A DNA stretch of 19,314 nt from Treponema sp. UBA1798 (lineage in GTDB: Bacteria > Spirochaetota > Spirochaetia > Treponematales > Treponemataceae), in assembly GCA_002319875.1 (NCBI GenBank), contig DCFS01000276.1, positions 1-19,314 on the forward strand. Direction: 5' to 3'. The notes under the pieces are model-generated. The model made no database searches, was not told the DNA's origin, and saw only the letters and a program-made list of their open reading frames with translations. The translations under genes were made by a program, and so were the position numbers. Positions 14,316 to 19,314 of the stretch are shown here, piece by piece. Positions within the stretch are counted from its first letter, which is position 1. Each line of letters opens with the position of its first letter.

Positions 14316-15058
14316 CTGCCGTCTCCTTTGCTTTCTACCGCACGGATAAACGCTTCATTTAAATTCGTCGTGTGATATGTTTCCCGTACTGCGGCGGGAG
14401 TATCAAGGATAAGCAGTTCTCCTGAACGCATGATTGCAATGCTGCTGCAGTATTCAGCTTCGTCCATAAAATGTGTCGTTACCAGAATCGTCTTTCCCAT
14501 TCTGCTCAACTGAAGAATTTCCGCCCAGAATTCTCTCCGCCCCAGAGGATCCACTCCGGAAGTCGGTTCGTCCAGAATAATAATATCAGGCTCATGAAGA
14601 AGCGTGCATGAAAGCGCAAGCCGCTGCTTGAATCCCATGGGAAGTTCTGACGTCTTCATATGAGAAAAATCTGCAATTCCAAGCTCTGATGAGAGCCGTT
14701 CTTTTTCTTTGTTTATTTTTTTCTGAGGAACACCGTAGATGCCTCCGAAAAAATCGAGGTTTGCTGCGGGTGTAAGTTCGCTGTACAGTGAAAATTTCTG
14801 TGACATATATCCTATTTTTTCTTTTACTTTACCGGGTTTCCGGCAGACGGAAATCCCGCTTACGATAACATCGCCTGAAGTCGGTTTTAAAAGTCCGCAT
14901 ATTATTTTTATGGTTGTTGTTTTACCTGCACCGTTCGCTCCGAGAAAACCGAATACCATTCCCCGGGGGATTGAGAAAGAGAGATCATGCACAGCTGTAA
15001 AACTGCCGAACTGCATAACCAGATTCTGTATTGTAATAATCGGGAGCTGTTCATTCAT
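14312..15058 (-). CDS. ABC exporter ATPase (YbhF C-terminal-half-like)
   Basis: A 248-residue ABC ATPase. Walker A is GANGAGKT (40-47), the Q-loop is YMSQK (Q87), the signature is LPMGFKQ (139-145) in place of LSGGQ, Walker B is IIILDEP (159-165) and the switch histidine is in TTHFMDEAEYC (H196). The LPxGFKQ signature is typical of the second half of YbhF-type fused ATPases. GGAGGTGA before its ATG is formed by the end of the upstream ATPase gene, three bases away. It is expected to dimerise with that ATPase. Confidence 0.9.
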   Translation of the reverse strand: MNEQLPIITIQNLVMQFGSFTAVHDLSFSIPRGMVFGFLGANGAGKTTTIKIICGLLKPTSGDVIVSGISVCRKPGKVKEKIGYMSQKFSLYSELTPAANLDFFGGIYGVPQKKINKEKERLSSELGIADFSHMKTSELPMGFKQRLALSCTLLHEPDIIILDEPTSGVDPLGRREFWAEILQLSRMGKTILVTTHFMDEAEYCSSIAIMRSGELLILDTPAAVRETYHTTNLNEAFIRAVESKGDGR

Positions 15059-15061
15059 ATG

Positions 15062-15985
15062 TCACCTCCTCTGCAGAATGTTCATCATGAACAGGTCTTC
15101 AAGGTCAGGCTGAATGCGTCTGACCGAAGTTCCTGCCGGTAGTGCAGGTTCGGGGGTTGCAGTGTCCGGACGGCTTGTTCCAAAATGAAGTTTTCGTCCT
15201 GAAAGGTATACAGCAGCATCCGGATACATACGATGCAGCAGGCCGGTGATCCGGTCGTTGTTTTCTTCTTGAGAAGTTATTTCGTACATAGTTCCTGAGA
15301 AAGATGCGGTAAGCGACGCCGGAGCTCCGGAATCGATCACTGTTCCATGGAACATAAGGCAGATGCTGTCGCACAGCAATGCCTCATCCATATACGGTGT
15401 GGAAACAAGTATGCTCAGTCCTGAATCCCGAAGTTCCTGCAGCATTTGCCAGAATTCACGACGCGAGAGAGGATCTACACCTGTTGTGGGTTCGTCAAGT
15501 ACAAGTAGTTCCGGATCGTGCATCATTGCACACGAAAGTGCAAGTTTCTGTTTCATCCCGCCGGAAAGTGCTCCTGCCCGTGTTTTTGCAAATGCTTTAA
15601 GGTGGTTGAAGGAATATAGCCGTTCAAGCCGGTCTGTGTAGAGATCCGCATCCATCTGATGAATTCGGAATGAAAACTGCAGATTTTCTTCCACCGAAAG
15701 ATCACTATAGAGCGAGAAAGTTTCCGGCATGTAACCGGTCCTGCTCCGTATTTTTATTCTGTCTTTTACCGGGTCACATCCGGACACACACAGACTGCCG
15801 CTGTCGGGTGTGATCAGAGTGAGCACTATCCTGATCAGCGTTGATTTTCCGGCACCGTCAGGTCCCACGAGTCCGGTTATAGTTCCTTTCCGGGCTGTAA
15901 AATCAATTCCTGAAAGAGCTGTAACCGTACCGTATGTTTTTTTCAGAACTTTTCCTTCTATAACAAACCTGTCATCAGTTTTCAT
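15062..15985 (-). CDS. ABC exporter ATPase (YbhF N-terminal-half-like)
   Basis: A 307-residue ABC ATPase. Walker A is GPDGAGKS (41-48), the signature LSGGMKQ (140-146) and Walker B LLVLDEP (160-166). The Q-loop position reads GYMPE, glutamate instead of glutamine (E88). The switch histidine is replaced: STPYMDEA instead of T-H. This half is therefore expected to be weak in hydrolysis at its own Walker site. About 80 extra C-terminal residues extend past the ATPase fold, ending in the SVRRIQPDLEDLFM region. The start at 15985 has GGAAG upstream and overlaps the HlyD gene by 11 bases. An ATG at 16006 lacks a ribosome site. In E. coli-type systems this and the next ATPase are fused as YbhF; here they are separate genes. 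Confidence 0.9.
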   Translation of the reverse strand: MKTDDRFVIEGKVLKKTYGTVTALSGIDFTARKGTITGLVGPDGAGKSTLIRIVLTLITPDSGSLCVSGCDPVKDRIKIRSRTGYMPETFSLYSDLSVEENLQFSFRIHQMDADLYTDRLERLYSFNHLKAFAKTRAGALSGGMKQKLALSCAMMHDPELLVLDEPTTGVDPLSRREFWQMLQELRDSGLSILVSTPYMDEALLCDSICLMFHGTVIDSGAPASLTASFSGTMYEITSQEENNDRITGLLHRMYPDAAVYLSGRKLHFGTSRPDTATPEPALPAGTSVRRIQPDLEDLFMMNILQRR

Positions 15986-16871
15986 ATTGTGCTTCCGGAT
16001 ACACATCTACGGGCTGGCCGATTTTTAATAAAGAATCTTTGTTTACTATGCTGATCTTTATGCCGTATACCATAGAGTTGCGGTTATCAGGGCTCAGTAT
16101 GTTTTTGGGTGTGAATTCCGTTTCGGTGTTAATGTGCGCGACGGTACCTTTGAATGTCTGTTTTTCAAATCTGACAGCTACGGGCATTCCCGGTTTTAGT
16201 GTGCCAACCACTCCCGGAGACACATAGATATAACACCAGATATGGTTAAGGTCTACAATGTCAGCAACAGCATGCAATGCAGGTACAAATTCTCCCTCGT
16301 GGTAATACACCTTATCAATAAATCCATCCAGAGGAGCAGTGAGTTCCGTTTTTGAAATCTGTTCTTCCATTTCCTGAATCTGAAGCGCTGTGCTGTCCTC
16401 CTGATTCTGAATCAGCTGCTGCTGTACAAGAATTGCCCGTTTACCGTCACTCCATTTTGTTACCTGCAGTTCTGCATCCTGTACATTCTGTTCAGAAACT
16501 GCATTGTTCCCAAGCAGGTTTTTATTTTTTGTATACAGAGATGTGGAATAGGTCAGATTTTTGTTTGTCTGGTCAAGCTGTATTGCATTTGAAGCCTGCT
16601 GCAGTTTTATCTGGGCAAGTGATAATGCAAGTTCCTGTTCTTTCAGCCTGAGCGATGTATTGTCGATTTGTCCGACCGCTGTTCCCTTTTTAACAAAAGA
16701 CCCTTCATCGACGGAGAGGGATACCAGTCTGTCGCTTATTGGGGAGGACACAGAACACGTTTCACCTTCAACAACACCCGTATAATATGCCGGAGTAGAA
16801 TTTCCGCAGGAGATACCTGCAAGGCTGATGCATATTACTGCAATACATGCAGCCGTGGTATTTTTTTTCAT
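15975..16871 (-). CDS. HlyD/YbhG-like periplasmic adaptor, predicted lipoprotein
   Basis: A 298-residue membrane-fusion protein. The signal sequence ends ISLAGISC (Cys22), a relaxed spirochaete-style lipobox, so it is probably lipidated. Next come a first lipoyl half-motif (VSSPISDRLVSLSVDEGSFVKKG, about 41-63), a long coiled-coil hairpin (about 72-185) and the second half (LTAPLDGFIDKVYYHEGEFV). The C-terminal barrel includes VRFEKQTFKGTVAHINTETEFTPKN. The start at 16871 follows AGGAGA and lies one base after the TolC-like gene's stop. It should bridge the ABC-2 exporter and the TolC-like channel. Confidence 0.88.
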   Translation of the reverse strand: MKKNTTAACIAVICISLAGISCGNSTPAYYTGVVEGETCSVSSPISDRLVSLSVDEGSFVKKGTAVGQIDNTSLRLKEQELALSLAQIKLQQASNAIQLDQTNKNLTYSTSLYTKNKNLLGNNAVSEQNVQDAELQVTKWSDGKRAILVQQQLIQNQEDSTALQIQEMEEQISKTELTAPLDGFIDKVYYHEGEFVPALHAVADIVDLNHIWCYIYVSPGVVGTLKPGMPVAVRFEKQTFKGTVAHINTETEFTPKNILSPDNRNSMVYGIKISIVNKDSLLKIGQPVDVYPEAQYEN

Positions 16872-16872
16872 G

Positions 16873-18201
16873 TTATTTGTCTCCTTTTTCCGTATTTTTC
16901 CAAAGCGGTTCATCCAGCAGAAATAATATACGCTGATACAGGGAAAGATACTGAATGTGCAGGTTTTTTACGCGTATATCTGCTGCGGTAAGTTCCTGCT
17001 CGGCAGTTAAAACATCAAGAGTCGTTTTCTGCCCCTTTTTCCACAGATCGGTGACCAGATCATACTGTTTCTGTTTGTCTGCAAAAATCGATGCTGCTGT
17101 TGCTGATTCTCCGGTGAATGATCTGAGTGCCTGCGCATCCTGCTGTAGTTCTGCAAGCAGTGACCGCTGTGCTTCTCTGCGGTTGTTTTCTGCCTGATCT
17201 ATTGAGAGAGCATCTGTCCGCAATGTGTTTATTTTCTGCCCCTTATCCCATATATTCATGCTGACTGAAATACCGGCTGTATAATATGACTGCCACTCGT
17301 CTCCGGTATAGTTCAGCCCGGGATCGGCATAATGTAACGTTCCGCTGCCTGCAATTACGGGAAGAAAAGCGGCTGTATCCCGTTTTCTGGCCAGTTCAAC
17401 TGCGGCCTGCTCCTGCTGCAGAATGAGCAGTGATGTATTCTTTGTGATCCGGTTTTCGATATCGGTGAGCCCGTCAGCTGATTCTGCCTGCATGTACGAA
17501 TCGGGCAGCAGAATTGAAGTAATATCGGAGAAACCTGTCAATGACGCAATCTGGACAAAAACTGCACTACGGGCGTTTTCAAGTTCCTGTTTTTGTATTT
17601 CCTGTTCCTTTTTTTTTGTCTGTATGCCCAGTACATCATATTCTGATGCAAGGCCCTGCTGATAAAACAGCTGCATCCGTTCTTCATCAAGCGTCAGCCG
17701 TTGTATGCCGGCATCCAGTGCATCAATATTAAGCTGCGCCAGTGTGCAGGAATATGCGAGCTGGAGGATCGTCTCGCGGATGGAGTCCTGTTCCATTTGT
17801 TCTCTGAGCCGCGAAATGTCGACAGCACGTTCAGCCAGACGAACAGCATATTCACGGGCGCAGCCGGAAAATATGACTTCATTTACCGTAAGGCTGATGT
17901 CGCTGGTATTCTTCTTACCCATGAAGATAGTACCAAATGCAGGATTTATTGATGAAAGATCAACTTCAGGAACGGCAGACGCATAACGAAACGTTCCCTC
18001 TGCAGTAATTTCAGGAGTAAAAGAGGCAAGTGCTGCCTGTTTAACAATATTCTGTCTGTCCGTCTCATCAGCAATTGCGGCGAGTTTGTAATCATGTGCT
18101 GTCCCTGCTGTAAAACAGTCTGCAAGCTGATAATCCTTAGCAGAAGCACCTCCTGCAGAAAAAAGCGGTAGAAAAAACAACAGTGCATAATATTTTTTCA
18201 T
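16873..18201 (-). CDS. TolC-like outer-membrane efflux protein
   Basis: A 442-residue outer-membrane factor. The signal peptide is cleaved probably after ASA (21), and two long alpha-helical, glutamine- and alanine-rich repeats follow, typical of the OEP family. Marker blocks include LTVNEVIFSGCAREYAVRLAE and, in the second repeat, VSMNIWDKGQKINTLRTDALSID. Near the C-terminus it has WKKGQKTTLDVLTAEQELTAADIRV, the classic OEP repeat ending. GAGG lies 8 bases before the ATG, which overlaps the TetR stop as ATGA (18198-18201). It should provide the exit channel for the downstream exporter. Confidence 0.9.
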   Translation of the reverse strand: MKKYYALLFFLPLFSAGGASAKDYQLADCFTAGTAHDYKLAAIADETDRQNIVKQAALASFTPEITAEGTFRYASAVPEVDLSSINPAFGTIFMGKKNTSDISLTVNEVIFSGCAREYAVRLAERAVDISRLREQMEQDSIRETILQLAYSCTLAQLNIDALDAGIQRLTLDEERMQLFYQQGLASEYDVLGIQTKKKEQEIQKQELENARSAVFVQIASLTGFSDITSILLPDSYMQAESADGLTDIENRITKNTSLLILQQEQAAVELARKRDTAAFLPVIAGSGTLHYADPGLNYTGDEWQSYYTAGISVSMNIWDKGQKINTLRTDALSIDQAENNRREAQRSLLAELQQDAQALRSFTGESATAASIFADKQKQYDLVTDLWKKGQKTTLDVLTAEQELTAADIRVKNLHIQYLSLYQRILFLLDEPLWKNTEKGDK

Positions 18202-18848
18202 ACGTCAGCCTCGTTTTGATATTTAACAGCATTCCAGATAAAATCGAACACTGCATCCTCTCTCTGCTGTTCTATTTTTTTTTGTTCTGCAGCAGACGTG
18301 CTGGTAAGTGAAAAAACGATAGGGGCTGCAATAAAATAAAAAACGTCAAGACTGATTATATTGAGCAGCAGCTGAAGAGGACTTATCTGACGTATTTCAT
18401 GTTTTTCTATAGCATTTTGTATGCGTGCTTCAAAACCTGCATACAGTGTTTTTGTCTGCTTTTTAAGAGAACTGGAAATGCCGTTTATAAGTTCTTCCGG
18501 ATTCATCCATATTTCACCGCTGAAAAACTGGAACAGTTCTTTGTTTTTAGCAATGATTCCGATATGATTATGTGTGAACTGCCTGATGATTGTTTTCGAA
18601 GAAGCTGCAAAATCGACATTCAGCGACATCGTTTCGATAAGCATCCTGAAGTTCCGGTCTACCACCGCCTGGAATATCTGATCCTTTGAATGATAATAGT
18701 AAAAAACGAGCGCTTTATTAACCCCCGCGGTATCTGCTATCTGCTGCATTCTGGTTCCGTTTTTGCCGTGGGTAAGAAATTCCTTACAGGCCGCGTCAAG
18801 AATCTGTTCTTCCTTCAACCGGTTTTCATTTACATCGGACTGAGACAT
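18198..18848 (-). CDS. TetR-family repressor of the export operon
   Basis: A 216-residue regulator with helix-turn-helix TRMQQIADTAGVNKALVFYYYHSKDQIF (32-59), a clean TetR block. The C-terminal ligand/dimer domain is helical, with a hydrophobic stretch around NIISLDVFYFIAAPIVFSL. GAGGG lies about 6 bases before the ATG. It is the first gene of the seven-gene export operon and lies directly downstream of a 33-base palindrome, so it very likely represses its own operon until an exported compound is sensed. Confidence 0.92.
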   Translation of the reverse strand: MSQSDVNENRLKEEQILDAACKEFLTHGKNGTRMQQIADTAGVNKALVFYYYHSKDQIFQAVVDRNFRMLIETMSLNVDFAASSKTIIRQFTHNHIGIIAKNKELFQFFSGEIWMNPEELINGISSSLKKQTKTLYAGFEARIQNAIEKHEIRQISPLQLLLNIISLDVFYFIAAPIVFSLTSTSAAEQKKIEQQREDAVFDFIWNAVKYQNEADV

Positions 18849-18880
18849 TATCTACCCTCTGGTTATACACAGTATCTTTT

Positions 18881-18913
18881 GTTTAACTAAATGGTATAAC
18901 CATTTGGTTAAAC
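18881..18913. promoter_or_regulatory. TetR operator of the export operon
   Basis: GTTTAACTAAATGGT (18881-18895) and ACCATTTGGTTAAAC (18899-18913) are 15-base arms with one mismatch around ATA. The site lies between the predicted transcription start and the ribosome site of the repressor gene, ideal for repression. Confidence 0.8.
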
Positions 18914-18925
18914 ATGACGGTTAGT

Positions 18926-18954
18926 ATACTAAGTACGGGCAGGTATATTGTCAA
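18926..18954 (-). promoter_or_regulatory. Promoter of the export operon
   Basis: On the minus strand TTGACA (complement of 18949-18954), a 17-base spacer and TAGTAT (complement of 18926-18931) form a strong sigma-70-type promoter. Transcription should start near 18919, just before the 33-base operator. Confidence 0.65.
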
Positions 18955-19070
18955 TATACAAAGGAATATTTATCACACAATTTTATATTTTAAATTTATC
19001 TGTCTGACTGAAGGTTTGTTCCGCGGTTTTTATTCTGCTGCCTGATATAGTATCTGAGATGTAATTTTTA

Positions 19071-19314
19071 ATGTGCACTACCCCGCAAGTCTGCCGCATT
19101 TTTTTTCAGATTGTAGATAAGCTGATAATTGAAAACGGTATAATAATTGCATCAAAACCAGTTGTTGTAAGAGACATTGAAACTTATTCGACTGGTAGTG
19201 GAAATCCTGCAAAATTAATAGGGGAAAGATTTAGTGCTGATGTAATTGCTTTTCTGAATATAATCAAATGGCAGGATTGGACAATCAATACCCCCTCCGC
19301 AAGCAGCGGGGTAT
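19071..19314 (+). pseudogene. C-terminal fragment of a hexapeptide (xenobiotic/Vat-type) acetyltransferase
   Basis: From about 19125 the frame encodes IENGIIIASKPVVVRDIETY, then GNPAKLIGERFSADVIAFLN and IKWQDW. This matches the C-terminal end of the left-handed beta-helix acetyltransferases that include streptogramin and chloramphenicol (Vat/CatB-type) enzymes. The N-terminal hexapeptide coils and the catalytic histidine region are missing. The sequence before it (ATG at 19071, C-rich then T-rich) does not look like the family and has no Shine-Dalgarno. After IKWQDW the usual last residues are replaced by the 18-base repeat and the window ends with the frame still open. It is most likely a remnant cut at both ends. 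Other hexapeptide acetyltransferases are possible. Confidence 0.65.
19297..19314 (+). repeat. 18-base repeat, copy 2 (at window edge)
   Basis: Identical to 9932-9949. Here it is preceded by ATACCCC (19289-19295), which pairs with the terminal GGGGTAT (19308-19314), so the whole 26-base unit (19289-19314) is a hairpin. The repeat may continue beyond the window. Confidence 0.65.

Noticed and set aside
1..19314. CRISPR array, tRNA, rRNA or intact insertion sequence
   Set aside because: No regularly spaced repeats, no cloverleaf or rRNA-like sequence and no transposase motif were seen on either strand by eye.

Overview
The window looks like a chromosomal stretch from a spirochaete, most likely a Treponema-type organism. 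The reasons are the coding style, the relaxed lipoprotein signal sequences, and a peptide-type ABC transporter locus that carries extra envelope proteins. This is inference from protein character; there is no rRNA or housekeeping marker to fix the taxon. No rRNA, tRNA, CRISPR array or intact transposase was seen.

Layout. (1) 130-750, plus strand: a type II toxin-antitoxin locus with an intact Phd/YefM-type antitoxin and a RelE/ParE-type toxin gene broken by a frameshift. (2) 884-8748, minus strand: a tightly packed six-gene operon. In transcription order it encodes an exported LPP20-like/Ig-like/SUMF1-like protein, a coiled-coil lipoprotein, a membrane-anchored peptide-binding protein, two Dpp/Opp-type permeases and a fused double ATPase, and it ends in a strong intrinsic terminator. 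Genes overlap by 1-17 bases or lie 5 bases apart, so they are probably translationally coupled. (3) 8749-9931: an AT-rich, gene-poor region that ends in a decayed, internally deleted DUF262 (GmrSD-type) gene. (4) 10021-11865: a divergent pair, a TetR-type repressor and an exported CrtC/AttH-like lipocalin-fold protein. The space between them holds a good promoter flanked by two palindromes built on the same half-site. (5) 12068-18848, minus strand: a seven-gene Ybh-type export operon (TetR, TolC-like outer-membrane factor, HlyD-like lipoprotein, two separate ATPases, two ABC-2 permeases) headed by a near-perfect 33-bp operator just downstream of a TTGACA promoter. (6) 19071-19314: the C-terminal fragment of a hexapeptide acetyltransferase of the xenobiotic/streptogramin type. 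It ends in an 18-bp repeat also found beside the DUF262 remnant.

How the parts work together. The first operon should import peptides or a similar small ligand across the inner membrane, with two added periplasmic/envelope proteins of unknown role. The second should export a compound or lipid through an ABC-2/HlyD/TolC route under TetR control. In the split ATPase pair the substitutions fall in a pattern that predicts one degenerate and one consensus ATP site. The most unusual item is the conserved-looking coupling of the SUMF1-like and coiled-coil envelope proteins to the peptide importer. The clearest evolutionary signals are the three broken genes (toxin, DUF262, acetyltransferase), two of which sit next to the same short repeat.
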